Below, piece by piece: positions 27,817-40,759 of a DNA stretch of 64,000 bases. The notes under the pieces were generated by a model that was given only the letters and a program-made list of their open reading frames with translations, was not told where the DNA came from and made no database searches. The position numbers and the translations under genes are program-made. Every line of letters starts with the position of its first letter. The first letter of the stretch is position 1. The stretch comes from Aurantiacibacter gangjinensis (GTDB lineage: Bacteria > Pseudomonadota > Alphaproteobacteria > Sphingomonadales > Sphingomonadaceae): the NCBI RefSeq assembly GCF_001886695.1, contig NZ_CP018097.1, positions 1,817,001-1,881,000 of the forward strand, in the 5' to 3' direction.

Positions 27817-28413
27817 TCAAGTGATGGCTGAGCGCTCTTTCGCACTTACTCTTCGCGGTTCGGCAACAGGCCTACCGGTGCTTGGATCGAATAGCGGGTT
27901 CGCCTTGCGCGCGCCTCCTACCCATTCTCTAACCATGCGCGGAAAGGTGCGCGCCATCAGGGCCAGGGGATATGTTTTGCGAAGGCTGCTCGCATCGCCG
28001 GTCGCACTCTTGGTGAAAAGATGCCGCTGGCGATCGCGCAGGCCGGAGAGCGCTGCGGCATCGCGGATCGTCGGCACGAGAATATCGAGGAATGGCAGAC
28101 TGCTAGTGGCGAAACTGTTGAACATCGGCGTATCGCAACACGAAGCATACCAGCGCAGCACAGGGCGGTCCGTCATGTGAAGGCTGGCGAGGTTCTCGAT
28201 CCCTTGCTCCAAACGAAGACGCGATCCACGGAAGTTGAACAATGCCAGACCGCCAAGATCGTCCAGCATCGTGTCCGCCTTGCCCATAAGCCGGATGAAA
28301 TCCCGGCAGTCATGGCAATGGCAGACCAAGCACTCGCCATCTATCGGGGATGGTATGGCTACCGTTCCGCGCACCGCGCCGCATTGGCATGCAAAGGAGA
28401 GCGTCTCTTCCAT
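27817..28413 (-). CDS. GFA/CENP-V-like zinc protein (DUF6151 type)
   Basis: A 198-aa cytoplasmic protein. Cysteine clusters FACQCGAVRG and CLVCHCHDCRDF fit the zinc-binding fold of glutathione-dependent formaldehyde-activating-like (GFA) proteins; the later part (WYASCCDTPMFNS) also matches. The DUF6151 subgroup has no known activity. It starts 17 nt after the ilvC stop and may be co-transcribed with the ilv genes, with no functional reason apparent. Confidence 0.75.
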   Translation of the reverse strand: MEETLSFACQCGAVRGTVAIPSPIDGECLVCHCHDCRDFIRLMGKADTMLDDLGGLALFNFRGSRLRLEQGIENLASLHMTDRPVLRWYASCCDTPMFNSFATSSLPFLDILVPTIRDAAALSGLRDRQRHLFTKSATGDASSLRKTYPLALMARTFPRMVREWVGGARKANPLFDPSTGRPVAEPRRVSAKERSAIT

Positions 28414-28430
28414 GCCGTAGCGACCGCGTC

Positions 28431-29914
<1,484 letters not shown>

Positions 29915-29919
29915 GGGTG

Positions 29920-30435
29920 TCAGCTCTCTTCGTGGCCTCGCATCATGCCCGTGATACCCGAACGGCCCACTTCCACCAGCCCAAGTTCGCGCATCAGGGC
30001 GATAAAGCTGTCGATCTTTGCCGATGATCCCGTCAGTTCGAAAATGAAGCTCTGCGGCGTCGTATCGACCACGCTGGCGCGGAAGACCTCTGCGGTGCGC
30101 AGCGCCTCGACACGCGTTTCCCCCGTGCCGCGCACTTTTACCAGCGCCAGCTCGCGCTCCACATGCGGGCCTTCCTCGGTCAGGTCGACGACGCGGTGAA
30201 CGGGCACCAGCCGCTCCAGCTGCGCCTGGATCTGGTCGATCACTTGCGGCGGGCCGCCGGTGACGATCGTGATGCGACTGATGGCGTGATCTTCCGAGAT
30301 ATCCGCCACGGTCAGGCTGTCGATATTGTAGCCGCGCGCGGTAAACAGGCCCGTGATCTTGGCGAGGATGCCCGGTTCGTTATCGACGATGACAGTGAGG
30401 ACATGCCGCTCGGACTGGCGATGCTGGATCTTCAT
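29920..30435 (-). CDS. ilvN: acetolactate synthase small (regulatory) subunit
   Basis: A 171-aa regulatory subunit that confers valine feedback on IlvB. The N-terminal ACT domain reads HVLTVIVDNEPGILAKITGLFTARGYNIDSL (split here only for description) and the C-terminal ALS_ss domain contains FRASVVDTTPQSFIFELTG. The gap to the ilvB stop is 1 nt. Confidence 0.95.
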   Translation of the reverse strand: MKIQHRQSERHVLTVIVDNEPGILAKITGLFTARGYNIDSLTVADISEDHAISRITIVTGGPPQVIDQIQAQLERLVPVHRVVDLTEEGPHVERELALVKVRGTGETRVEALRTAEVFRASVVDTTPQSFIFELTGSSAKIDSFIALMRELGLVEVGRSGITGMMRGHEES

Positions 30436-30436
30436 G

Positions 30437-32179
30437 TCACACCAGCGCCTTCGCTTCGTCGGCCATGATGCCGTAAACCTCGTCGCCGTACATCAGCATG
30501 TCGGTATGCGCGGCGCCGCTGGGGATCATGGGGTAGCAATTGGCGTCCTTCGCCACCTGGCAATCCACCATCACCGGCCCGTCATGGGCGAGCATGGCGG
30601 CGATGCCATCCTCCAGTTCGCTTTCGTCATGAATGCGGATGCCTTTCCAGCCATAGGCCTCCGATAGCTTCACAAAGTCTGGCAGGGAATCGCTGTAACT
30701 GTTTGAATAACGGCTCTCATAGGTCAGTTCCTGCCACTGACGGACCATGCCCATATATTCGTTGTTGAGGATGAACACCTTGATCGGTAAGCGATACTGG
30801 CTGGCCGTGCCAAGCTCCTGGATGTTCATCTGGATGCTGGCTTCCCCGGCAATGTCGATCACCAGCGCGTCGGTATTGCCCAATTGCGCGCCGATGGCAG
30901 CGGGCATGCCGTAGCCCATCGTGCCGAGCCCGCCGCTTGTCAGCCATTTGTTCGGGCCCATGAAGCCGAAATACTGCGCCGCCCACATCTGGTGCTGCCC
31001 CACCTCGGTGGTGATGATGGGATCGCGATCCTTCGTCATGGCGAACAGCGTCTCGACTGCCTTTTGCGGCATCAGCGCATCCTTGCGCGCAGGATAAGCG
31101 AGGCTGTCGCGCGCGCGCCAGCCGGCAATGCGCGCTTTCCATTCACCCAGATCGCGGCCTTGGCGGTCTCCCCAGCATTCCAGCAACTGATCCAGCACAG
31201 TCGCGCAATCGCCCACAATGCCGAGGTCGACGGGCACGATCTTGTTGATGCTGGAGCGGTCAATATCGATGTGGATCTTCTTCGAGTCCGGCGAAAAGGC
31301 ATCGAGCCGCCCGGTCACACGGTCGTCGAACCGAGCGCCGATGCAGACCATGACGTCGCACTGGTTCATCGCCATATTGGCTTCATACGTGCCGTGCATG
31401 CCCAGCATGCCGAGCCAGCCCGGATGGTCTGCGGGAAATGCGCCGAGGCCCATTAGGGTCGAGGTGACAGGTGCACCCGTGCGGCGCTGTAATTCGCGCA
31501 AGAGTTCGCTGGCGCGCGGACCGGAATTGATGATTCCGCCGCCTGTATAGAGGACGGGCTGCGTTGCAGACGCAATAAGCTCCACTGCTTCGGCAATTTC
31601 ATCGGGCGAGGCGACCGTGTTCGGCTGGTAGCGCGTGCGCTTGGGAGCCTTTCCGTCAGGCATTCCGGCCGTAGCGATCTGCACGTTCTTCGGGAAGTCC
31701 ACCACCACCGGTCCGGGCCTGCCCGTCGAGGAAATTCGGAAAGCTTCCTCGATAGTTGCGGCGAGGTCTTCAGGGTCTTTCACAAGGTAATTGTGCTTGG
31801 AACAATGCCGCGTCAGCCCTACGGTGTCGGCTTCCTGAAACGCATCCGTGCCGATGAGATTGGTCGGCACCTGCCCGGTAATCACCACCAGCGGGATCGA
31901 ATCCAGATAGGCATCGGCAATCCCGGTGATCGCGTTCGTCGCGCCCGGGCCGCTGGTGACAAGCACAACGCCGGGCTTGCCGGTGGAGCGGGCGTAACCT
32001 TCCGCCGCATGAGCTGCGCCTGCCTCGTGCCGCACGAGGATGTGCCGGATGCGTTTGTCGGAGAACAATTCGTCATAAATCGGCAGCACAGCGCCGCCAG
32101 GGTAGCCGAAGACGAATTCGACCCCCTGCCGCACTAGGCTTTCCACCAATATCGCAGCGCCGCTGCGTTCTTCGGGCAC
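30437..32179 (-). CDS. ilvB: acetolactate synthase catalytic subunit
   Basis: ThDP-dependent enzyme joining two pyruvates (or pyruvate and 2-oxobutyrate). About 580 aa with [15 protein letters not shown], catalytic Glu in [16 protein letters not shown], and the C-terminal ThDP motif beginning GEASIQMN (an E for the usual D of GD) through [13 protein letters not shown]. Start: the conserved protein begins at GTG 32179 with GGGAGA 6 nt upstream. An in-frame ATG at 32239, just behind the promoter and with AAAGGA upstream, would add 20 unusual residues and runs through a terminator hairpin. Confidence 0.93.
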   Translation of the reverse strand: MPEERSGAAILVESLVRQGVEFVFGYPGGAVLPIYDELFSDKRIRHILVRHEAGAAHAAEGYARSTGKPGVVLVTSGPGATNAITGIADAYLDSIPLVVITGQVPTNLIGTDAFQEADTVGLTRHCSKHNYLVKDPEDLAATIEEAFRISSTGRPGPVVVDFPKNVQIATAGMPDGKAPKRTRYQPNTVASPDEIAEAVELIASATQPVLYTGGGIINSGPRASELLRELQRRTGAPVTSTLMGLGAFPADHPGWLGMLGMHGTYEANMAMNQCDVMVCIGARFDDRVTGRLDAFSPDSKKIHIDIDRSSINKIVPVDLGIVGDCATVLDQLLECWGDRQGRDLGEWKARIAGWRARDSLAYPARKDALMPQKAVETLFAMTKDRDPIITTEVGQHQMWAAQYFGFMGPNKWLTSGGLGTMGYGMPAAIGAQLGNTDALVIDIAGEASIQMNIQELGTASQYRLPIKVFILNNEYMGMVRQWQELTYESRYSNSYSDSLPDFVKLSEAYGWKGIRIHDESELEDGIAAMLAHDGPVMVDCQVAKDANCYPMIPSGAAHTDMLMYGDEVYGIMADEAKALV

Positions 32180-32200
32180 GTTCGATCTCCCGTTCGGGGC

Positions 32201-32234
32201 AAAAGACAACCCGGCACAATCGCTCGTGCCGGGT
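32201..32234 (-). terminator. intrinsic terminator hairpin inside the ilvB leader
   Basis: ACCCGGCAC and GTGCCGGGT (32234-32226 with 32217-32209) form a perfect 9-bp stem with an 8-nt loop, followed by TGTCTTTT. It lies downstream of the ilvB promoter and upstream of the conserved GTG start, the position of an attenuator; it could also end miaA transcripts. Confidence 0.75.
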
Positions 32235-32258
32235 CGCATGTTTCCTTTCTATGGACGG

Positions 32259-32287
32259 GCGATATGTGAAACTATCTGTCTAGTCAA
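32259..32287 (-). promoter_or_regulatory. ilvB promoter
   Basis: -35 TTGACT (32287-32282) and -10 TATCGC (32264-32259) with a 17-nt spacer, in the gap after the miaA stop. Predicted start near 32252, leaving a short leader with AAAGGA before ATG 32239. Confidence 0.65.
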
Positions 32288-32299
32288 TCATCAGATGCG

Positions 32300-33235
32300 T
32301 TATTTTATTCTAACGACACTGTCGATATCGACATCGACAGGATCGCGTCTCGCCCAATGCGTGGGCAACTGGTTGCGAAGCCACGTGTACTGCCGCTTGG
32401 CATATTGCCGCGTCGCAAGTTGACCGGCGGCGATGGCATCCTCGCGCGACATTTCTCCGCGCAGCATCGCAGCGATCTGTGGCACGCCGATCGCGCGCAT
32501 GACCGGCAAATCGGGATCGAGATTGCGGGAGAGCAGGGCTTCGACCTCTGCCACCGCGCCGCTTTCCAGCATCCGCTCGAACCGCAAGTCGCATCGTGCA
32601 TGCAGCCAGTCGCGATCCGGCAGCAGCACGAGCGGCGCAATATCGACCTGCTCAGCGATGCCGCCGGTCATCCGCGTGTGCCATACATCGAGCGGTGCGC
32701 CGGTCGACCGGACCACTTCCAGCGCGCGGGAGATGCGCTGGCTGTCGGCAGGCGCAAGGCGCGCCGCGCTGGCCGGATCTTCGACCTGCAAGGCGCCGTA
32801 TGCCTCCGCCACAGGCAGGGCGCGCACGGCGGCGCGGATGTCGGCGTCGATTTCGGGGATTGGCGCGATGCCATCCAGCAGGGTGCGGATATAGAGCCCG
32901 GTTCCGCCTACGAGTATCGGCACCGCTTCAGACCCGTGCGCCGCTGCAATCTCCGCTTTCGCCGCCGTAGCCCAATCCGCCGCAGAGCAGGCCTCGGCCC
33001 CGTCCCACGTTCCGAACAGCCGGTGTGGCACGCCGCGCATTTCCTCTTCGCTCGGGCGGGCGCTGAGCACGTGCAGGTCGGCATAGACCTGTGCGCTGTC
33101 GGCATTGACCACCACCGCATCGCGGCCCCCGGAGCGCAGATGCAGCGCGAGACGCACCGCACAATCGCTCTTGCCGCTGGCGGTCGGCCCTGCGATGAGC
33201 GCCAGCGGTTTTCGTCCCCCAGGAGTTTGCGACAT
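32300..33235 (-). CDS. miaA: tRNA dimethylallyltransferase
   Basis: Adds the isopentenyl group to A37 of tRNAs reading UNN codons. The 311-aa protein has the P-loop GPTASGKS near the N-terminus, the substrate motif [26 protein letters not shown], and the C-terminal [16 protein letters not shown]. The frame stays open far upstream, but that part is antisense to serB. Start at 33235 (MSQTPGG); ATG 33241 is two codons earlier. The start codon overlaps that of the divergent serB. Confidence 0.94.
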   Translation of the reverse strand: MSQTPGGRKPLALIAGPTASGKSDCAVRLALHLRSGGRDAVVVNADSAQVYADLHVLSARPSEEEMRGVPHRLFGTWDGAEACSAADWATAAKAEIAAAHGSEAVPILVGGTGLYIRTLLDGIAPIPEIDADIRAAVRALPVAEAYGALQVEDPASAARLAPADSQRISRALEVVRSTGAPLDVWHTRMTGGIAEQVDIAPLVLLPDRDWLHARCDLRFERMLESGAVAEVEALLSRNLDPDLPVMRAIGVPQIAAMLRGEMSREDAIAAGQLATRQYAKRQYTWLRNQLPTHWARRDPVDVDIDSVVRIK

Positions 33236-34115
33236 GCTCATTGCCCGGCTGATAGCAGACCCCGCTGCGCTGGAAAGCGGCCTCGAGGCGATGATGGCTG
33301 TTCTCTCCGATAGCGATACGCCCATCGCCCACGCGGCCATGCTCGATTTCTGCGGCGATGTGCTGCAGATCGAATCCCCGGGCGACGATCTGGACGCGCT
33401 GCGCCGCGCCATCCGCGCGGCTTTCGATCCGAGCGATTGCCTGATCGCCCGCGATGCCATCCGCGTGCCGGACCTCTTCGTGTCCGACATGGACAGCACC
33501 ATGATCGGGCAGGAATGTATCGATGAACTCGCCGATTTCGCCGGATTGAAGGCGAAGGTCGCCGAAATTACCGAGCGGGCCATGCAGGGCGAACTGGATT
33601 TCGAAAGCGCCCTGCGAGAGCGGGTGGGCCTGCTGGAGGGGCTGGACGAGAGCGCTATCCACCGCTGCCTCGACGAGCGCATCAGGCCGAATGTCGGCGC
33701 GCGCGTGCTGGTCGAGACGCTGAAGAGCAAGGGTTGCCGCACCGTGCTGGTGACTGGCGGTTTCCACCACTTCGCCGACGTGGTGGCAGAGCAGATCGGC
33801 TTCGAGCGCGTCGTCGGTAACAGGCTGAAGGTGCAAGAAGGCAAGCTGACAGGCAAGCTGGTCGGCGCCATCACCGACAGCGCGACCAAAAAGCGTGTGC
33901 TGGAAGAAGAAGTGGCCCGGTTGGGTGAGCGCGCCATCAGCATGGCGGCGGGCGACGGTGCGAACGATATCCCGATGCTGGAAGCGTCGGATTATGGAGT
34001 CGCCTATTTCGCCAAACCGAAGGCGCGCGAGGCCGCCAATGGCTGGGTGGAGCGCGGTGATTTGACCGTGCTGCTGAAGCTGCTGGAAGTGCCGGAAGCG
34101 GATTGGGTCGGTTAG
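33234..34115 (+). CDS. serB: phosphoserine phosphatase SerB
   Basis: Last step of serine synthesis. The 293-aa protein has an N-terminal regulatory part (about 1-75) and a HAD phosphatase domain: [16 protein letters not shown] (motif I with the nucleophile Asp), [10 protein letters not shown] (motif II), and [13 protein letters not shown] (motif IV). AGGAG lies 7-8 nt before the ATG. The ATG at 33234-33236 overlaps the miaA ATG on the other strand by 2 nt, so each promoter must lie within the other gene. Confidence 0.95.
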   Translation: MLIARLIADPAALESGLEAMMAVLSDSDTPIAHAAMLDFCGDVLQIESPGDDLDALRRAIRAAFDPSDCLIARDAIRVPDLFVSDMDSTMIGQECIDELADFAGLKAKVAEITERAMQGELDFESALRERVGLLEGLDESAIHRCLDERIRPNVGARVLVETLKSKGCRTVLVTGGFHHFADVVAEQIGFERVVGNRLKVQEGKLTGKLVGAITDSATKKRVLEEEVARLGERAISMAAGDGANDIPMLEASDYGVAYFAKPKAREAANGWVERGDLTVLLKLLEVPEADWVG

Positions 34116-34119
34116 AAAC

Positions 34120-34803
34120 CTAAAGCCAGCTGGCAATCTGCTCCAGCGGCTTCTTGCGCACCGCGTGTTCCGGCACCGTCGCATCGTCCGCCGGCAGCCC
34201 CGCCACCACGATCATCAGCGGTTTCTCGTTCTTCGGCCTGCCGCACAGATCGCGCAGGAAGCCCATTGGCGAGGGCGTGTGCGTGAGCGTGGCAAGGCCC
34301 GCTTCGTGTAGCGTGGAAATGAGCATCCCGCACGCAATGCCGACACTTTCATTGACGTAGTAATTTTGTGTCTGCCCGTCTTCCTCGATCCCGCCGGTCC
34401 GCTGCGCGAAGCACACGATCAGCCACGGGGCGGTTTCAAGGAAAGGCTTGTTCTCGTCCGTACCGATGGGCGCGAGGGCGCCTAGCCATTCCTCGCTTGC
34501 CTTGGGTTTGTCGCCATCCGCGCCGTAGAAGCGCGTCTCCTCGGCCTCGGCAGCCTCGCGCACGGCGCGTTTTTTGTCGGGCGAGCGGATTACGGCGAAA
34601 TGCCACGGCTGGTGGTTTGCGCCATTGGGCGCGGTGCCAGCAGCGCGGATGGCGTACTCGATCACCTCTCGCGGCACGTCGTGCTCGGAGAACGCACGGC
34701 AGGAATGGCGCGTGCGAAGACGCTCGTAAGCCGCGCGGGCACGCTCGACACGCTCTTCGTCCGACAAAGCGGGAAGCGCAGGAAAAGGGTGGTGTTTTTC
34801 CAA
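34120..34803 (-). CDS. nitroreductase family protein
   Basis: A 227-aa FMN enzyme of the nitroreductase fold: RHSCRAFSEHDVPREVIEYA, AGTAPNGANHQPWHFAVI and ATLTHTPSPMGFLRDLCGRP are family signatures; the substrate is unknown. Start chosen at the third of three TTG codons (34803), 7 nt after GGAG. The frame can extend upstream to 34857 but those codons lie in a REP repeat (residues RQAQGER), so the longer form is unlikely. Convergent with serB, 4 nt apart. Confidence 0.82.
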   Translation of the reverse strand: MEKHHPFPALPALSDEERVERARAAYERLRTRHSCRAFSEHDVPREVIEYAIRAAGTAPNGANHQPWHFAVIRSPDKKRAVREAAEAEETRFYGADGDKPKASEEWLGALAPIGTDENKPFLETAPWLIVCFAQRTGGIEEDGQTQNYYVNESVGIACGMLISTLHEAGLATLTHTPSPMGFLRDLCGRPKNEKPLMIVVAGLPADDATVPEHAVRKKPLEQIASWL

Positions 34804-34812
34804 CAACAATCT

Positions 34813-34903
34813 CCGTTCGCCCTGCGCCTGTCGAAGGGCTGTCTTTGTAATTTGCACTTCGGAAGAAACGAATGCAGGGCTTCGACAGGCTCAGCCCGAA
34901 CGG
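34813..34903. repeat. REP-type inverted repeat pair
   Basis: Arms 34813-34840 and 34876-34903 are near-perfect inverted copies containing GCCTGTCGAAG / CTTCGACAGGC, separated by about 35 nt. The element lies between the nitroreductase start and the DUF3052 gene. This is the common sphingomonad REP core. Confidence 0.8.
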
Positions 34904-34920
34904 ATTTCTACTGGCTGACT

Positions 34921-35327
34921 TTACCGCTCATCCTTCCGGATCACGAATTTCAGGCCCGACCATGTCTCGTCCACCGCGCATTTCTTGGTGTCGACAAGGC
35001 CGGCATCCAGCCCTGCTTCGCGCACGTCGTGCTCGCCCACCTGCGTTTCGACGCCAGACGATTTCTTCGGCCAGCTGATCCAGATCTGCCCGTCGCGCTG
35101 CATGCATGCGGTCAGATCGGCGAGCTTGCTGGTGAGCGATGCTGAGCAGGAGACGAAGATATGCGCCGCATCGAAGGGCTGGTCCGGGCTGTCCTGATGG
35201 CAAAGCTCCACATTGCTGTCCTCGATCTCGGCAAGGACGGTTGGCGGCATCCCGTCGAACCACACGCGCATGCCGTCCTTCAACGTCAGCTTTTGCGCCA
35301 GCGGCGTGCCGGAATAGCCTTCGGTCA

Positions 35328-35328
<1 letters not shown>
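34921..35328 (-). CDS. DUF3052 family protein
   Basis: A 135-aa cytoplasmic protein. The N-terminus SGTPLAQKLTLKDGMRVWFD, the middle DAAHIFVSCSASLTSKLADL and DGQIWISWPKKSSGVET, and the final AVDETWSGLKFVIRKDE match DUF3052. Function unknown. Its ATG overlaps the purL stop (TAATG), so it is translated from the purL message. Confidence 0.85.
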
Positions 35329-37562
<2,234 letters not shown>

Positions 37563-37629
37563 GGCACGCGCCTTAGCGGGGAGGGTAGGAGAGGGGAAGG
37601 CCCGCAACATCAGCCTCTGAAGATTTTCC

Positions 37630-37722
37630 CCGCTCATCCTGAGCTTGTCGAAGGATCGCTTTTTCTTATGACTGCGCGCAATAAAGTGAAGAACGATGCT
37701 TCGACAAGCTCAGCATGAGCGG
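37630..37722. repeat. REP-type inverted repeat pair
   Basis: Arms 37630-37658 and 37694-37722 (core CCTGAGCTTGTCGAAGG, and its inverse) flank a 35-nt spacer. It fills most of the gap between purL and the DUF2177 gene. Same family as the 34.8-kb element. Confidence 0.85.
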
Positions 37723-37730
37723 ATCGAGGG

Positions 37731-38132
37731 TCAGGCAAGAATGGCCAGCGTTACCCAGGCCGCCACCGCGCTCGCCACGCCTGTCGCGAAGGCGCCCCAC
37801 GCAATATCGGCCACCGAAACCTTGGTCGCCCAGACTTTCATCACCGCCTGGTTAGTGAGGTCGAATGTCGCATAGCACAGCCCGCCTACCAGCGCGCCGT
37901 TAAGCAGCGCCTGCAGCACATCGCCGCTCTCCAGCGCGGGTCGGACGCCGAAATAGACCATGCCCGCAATATAGATGGCGTAGAATGCCAGCGCGGCGCC
38001 TTTGCGGAAATTGTCCGCCATGATCTCGCCGATCACGGGGCGGTAGAGATTGGGCGCCGCCCAGCGCAGGTAAACGGAGTCGAGCAGGCCGAATGCGATG
38101 GCAGCCACGACATATGCAATAATCCACTCCAT
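37731..38132 (-). CDS. DUF2177 family membrane protein
   Basis: A 133-aa protein with four transmembrane helices; FGLLDSVYLRWAAPNLYRPVIG near the first helix and YATFDLTNQAVMKVWATKVS are the DUF2177 hallmarks. Function unknown. CAGGAGAGAG precedes the ATG. Divergent from xseB. Confidence 0.9.
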   Translation of the reverse strand: MEWIIAYVVAAIAFGLLDSVYLRWAAPNLYRPVIGEIMADNFRKGAALAFYAIYIAGMVYFGVRPALESGDVLQALLNGALVGGLCYATFDLTNQAVMKVWATKVSVADIAWGAFATGVASAVAAWVTLAILA

Positions 38133-38183
38133 TGTCTCTCTCCTGCTGGTGGAGCAACTTGACCCCCGGCGCGGGCATGGTCA

Positions 38184-38444
38184 ATGGTCGCCGCCATGAC
38201 GTATCAAGCCCCGCCCATTGCGGATATGAGTTTCGAGGACGCCCTGCGCGCGCTGGAAGACGTTGTGCGCCGCCTGGAAGGTGGTGAAGTGCCGCTGGAT
38301 GAAAGCATTGCCCTTTACGAGCGCGGCGAGAAGCTGCGGCGGCACTGCCAGGCGCGGCTGGATGCAGCGCAGGAGCGGATCGAGAAAATTGTCGCCGGTC
38401 CGGATGGCAAGCCCACCGGCACCGCGCCCTTCGATGCGGGCTGA
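38184..38444 (+). CDS. xseB: exodeoxyribonuclease VII small subunit
   Basis: An 86-aa helical subunit of ExoVII: SFEDALRALEDVVRRLEGGE, VPLDESIALYERGEKLRRHC and ERIEKIV are conserved. ATG at 38184 or 38196 (MTYQ) are both possible. First gene of an xseB-ispA-coaD run. The large subunit XseA is not nearby. Confidence 0.94.
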   Translation: MVAAMTYQAPPIADMSFEDALRALEDVVRRLEGGEVPLDESIALYERGEKLRRHCQARLDAAQERIEKIVAGPDGKPTGTAPFDAG

Positions 38445-38450
38445 CGCGCC

Positions 38451-39365
38451 ATGGGGCTGACACTTGCGGGCGACAGCATCCTCGCCAAGGGGCTCGAACG
38501 GATCCAGCGCGAGATCGACGACGCTTTCGATGGCCTCCTGCCTGTGCCGGACGACCATTCCGCCCGGTTGGTGGAGGCTATGCGCTATGCGGCCATCGGC
38601 GGCGGCAAGCGCGTGCGGCCCATGCTGGTGGCGACAGTGGCAGAAATGTACGGCGCCAGCCGCGCCTCTGCCATTTACGCAGGCTGCGCGATCGAGGCGA
38701 TCCACGTCTATTCGCTCATTCATGACGACCTGCCCTGCATGGACGATGACGACATGCGCCACGGCAAGCCGACCCTGCACAAGGAATTCGACGAGGCGAC
38801 CGCCGTGCTGGCGGGCGATTCCCTGCACGATCTCGCCTTCGAGCTGCTTGGCGGCCACAAGGTGAGCGAAGACCCCTTCGTGCGCGCGGAGCTTGTTTAC
38901 ACGCTTGCTTCGGGCAGCGGCCACAATGGCATGGCTGGCGGGCAGATGATGGATATCATCGCCGAGAGCGAGGGTCGCGAATACGACCTGCACACGATCA
39001 CCCGCCTGCAACAGCTCAAGACAGGTGCTCTGCTGGGCGCGGCGGTGGAGATGGGCGCGATTATTGGCAAGGTGCCCGAAGAGGGGCGCGGACACTTGCG
39101 TGCCTACGCCCGCGATATCGGCCTCGCCTTCCAGATCGCGGACGATTTGCTGGACGAGGAAGGCGACGAGGAGCTGGCAGGCAAGGCGCTGCGCAAGGAT
39201 GCCGATATGGGCAAGGCGACCTTCGTCTCGCTGATGGGCGTAGATGACGCCCGCGCGCAGGCGCGTGCTCTGTCGGAGCAGGCCATCGGCCACCTCGCGC
39301 AACATGGTGAGGAAGCCGACCTATTGCGGGCTTTGGCGCGGTTCATTGTAGAGAGGGACCGGTGA
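38451..39365 (+). CDS. ispA: farnesyl diphosphate synthase (polyprenyl synthetase)
   Basis: Builds C15 farnesyl diphosphate from IPP and DMAPP for quinones, carotenoids and cell-wall lipid carriers. The 304-aa protein has the first Asp-rich motif in HDDLPCMDDDDMRHGKPT and the second in ADDLLDEEGD, plus GGGKRVRPM. It starts 6 nt after xseB and its stop overlaps coaD (TGATG). Confidence 0.94.
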   Translation: MGLTLAGDSILAKGLERIQREIDDAFDGLLPVPDDHSARLVEAMRYAAIGGGKRVRPMLVATVAEMYGASRASAIYAGCAIEAIHVYSLIHDDLPCMDDDDMRHGKPTLHKEFDEATAVLAGDSLHDLAFELLGGHKVSEDPFVRAELVYTLASGSGHNGMAGGQMMDIIAESEGREYDLHTITRLQQLKTGALLGAAVEMGAIIGKVPEEGRGHLRAYARDIGLAFQIADDLLDEEGDEELAGKALRKDADMGKATFVSLMGVDDARAQARALSEQAIGHLAQHGEEADLLRALARFIVERDR

Positions 39366-39877
39366 TGACTGAACGCATCGGCCTTTACCCCGGCACGTTC
39401 GATCCCTGCACGCTCGGCCATGCCGACATTATTCGCCGAGGGGCGAAGCTGGTGGACCGGCTGGTGATCGGCGTCACCACCAATCCCAGCAAGAACCCGA
39501 TGTTCACGCCCGATGAGCGGATCGAGATGATGCAGGGCGAGATTGAGCGGCTCGGGCTCGACAATGTGGAGATACGCGGCTTCGATGCGCTCTTGATGAA
39601 GTTCGCCGACCATGTGGGCGCGAATGTCATCATCCGCGGCCTGCGGGCCGTCGCGGATTTCGAGTACGAATACCAGATGGCGGGCATGAACCAACAGCTG
39701 AACGACAAAGTCGAAACTGTCTTCCTCATGGCCGACACCGCGCTCCAGCCGATCGCCTCCAAGCTGGTGAAGGAAATCGCGCTCTACGGCGGCGATATCG
39801 CGCCCTTCGTCAGCCCCGAAGTGCGAGAGCGCGTCGTCGCCAGGGTCGCCGATATGGGGCAGCGCGGCGAGCTGTGA
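39365..39877 (+). CDS. coaD: pantetheine-phosphate adenylyltransferase
   Basis: Penultimate step of CoA synthesis. The 170-aa nucleotidyltransferase has the GTFDPCTLGHADII motif (H/TxGH), NPSKNPMF, RGLRAVADFEYEYQMA and SKLVKEIALYGGDI. ATG 39365 overlaps the ispA stop; a GTG one codon earlier is less likely. Confidence 0.95.
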   Translation: MTERIGLYPGTFDPCTLGHADIIRRGAKLVDRLVIGVTTNPSKNPMFTPDERIEMMQGEIERLGLDNVEIRGFDALLMKFADHVGANVIIRGLRAVADFEYEYQMAGMNQQLNDKVETVFLMADTALQPIASKLVKEIALYGGDIAPFVSPEVRERVVARVADMGQRGEL

Positions 39878-39954
39878 CTGCGGATATGTTCATTGAACTG
39901 TCAGCCCGCTGCCGATAGAGCTGCATCCAACTTCACTTCCAAACGGACGGGACC

Positions 39955-40665
39955 ATGATCCGCCACATCGCGATGACGGCCGCTGCGGCCGCACTCACTT
40001 TCACTGCCGCTCCTGCCTTGGCGCAGGTTGGCGAGCTTGCCCCCGCGGTCGAGGCGACCGATACCGCCAACACACAGGCAGAGCAGATGCCGATCAGCGT
40101 CAATTTCGACGTGACGCAAGATCGCGGCAATATCCTGTTCCTCGACCTGTCCAATGGAGAGCGGGTCGCCATCCGGCTTGTGCCGCAATGGGCGCCCAAT
40201 CATGTTGAACGGATCAAGACGCTGACCCGCGAAGGCTTTTACAACGGCGTGCCGTTTCACCGTGTGATCGACGGTTTCATGGCGCAGACGGGCGACCCGA
40301 CCGGCACGGGGCAGGGCGGCTCGACGCTTCCCGACCTGGAGGAAGAGTTCAACTTCCTGCCCCATGTGCGCGGCACCGTGTCCATGGCGCGCGCCGATGA
40401 CGAGGATAGCGCGAACAGCCAGTTCTTCATCGTGTTCTACCCGCGTTTTGCGCTGGATCGCCGCTACACCAATTTTGGCCGCGTCATCCAAAACATGGCT
40501 GCTGTGGACGCGATCAATCGCGGCGAACCGCCTGCCAATCCGACCCGCGTTTTGCAGGCCAGCATTGCCTCCGACAATGTCGCCCAGATGATGCCGAGCG
40601 CGGCTGCGCCCGAGCTTGACGAGCCGGTGACGCTCGACATGCTGAACGCGCCGCTGGAGAACTGA
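39955..40665 (+). CDS. periplasmic peptidyl-prolyl cis-trans isomerase (cyclophilin)
   Basis: A 236-aa cyclophilin with a signal peptide ending ALA-Q. The catalytic domain shows FHRVIDGFMAQTGDPTGTGQ, MARADDEDSANSQFFI and NFGRVI; a C-terminal stretch of about 40 residues follows the domain. Likely a periplasmic foldase for envelope proteins. It begins 77 nt after coaD. Confidence 0.92.
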   Translation: MIRHIAMTAAAAALTFTAAPALAQVGELAPAVEATDTANTQAEQMPISVNFDVTQDRGNILFLDLSNGERVAIRLVPQWAPNHVERIKTLTREGFYNGVPFHRVIDGFMAQTGDPTGTGQGGSTLPDLEEEFNFLPHVRGTVSMARADDEDSANSQFFIVFYPRFALDRRYTNFGRVIQNMAAVDAINRGEPPANPTRVLQASIASDNVAQMMPSAAAPELDEPVTLDMLNAPLEN

Positions 40666-40759
40666 TTGGCCTTTGTGCTCCTGCGTGAGGCAGGAGCCTC
40701 TTGCAAATCGCTCCTGACGTGACGATGGCGATCCCAGCTTCCGCCGGGACACCTGATTG

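Noticed and set aside
32180-32239. Classical branched-chain leader peptide for ilvB
   Set aside because: The segment after ATG 32239 lacks clustered Ile, Val or Leu codons and has no stop before the ilvB frame.
33236-33943. Upstream extension of the miaA frame
   Set aside because: The extra codons are antisense to serB and contain no family motif; MiaA begins at MSQTPGG.
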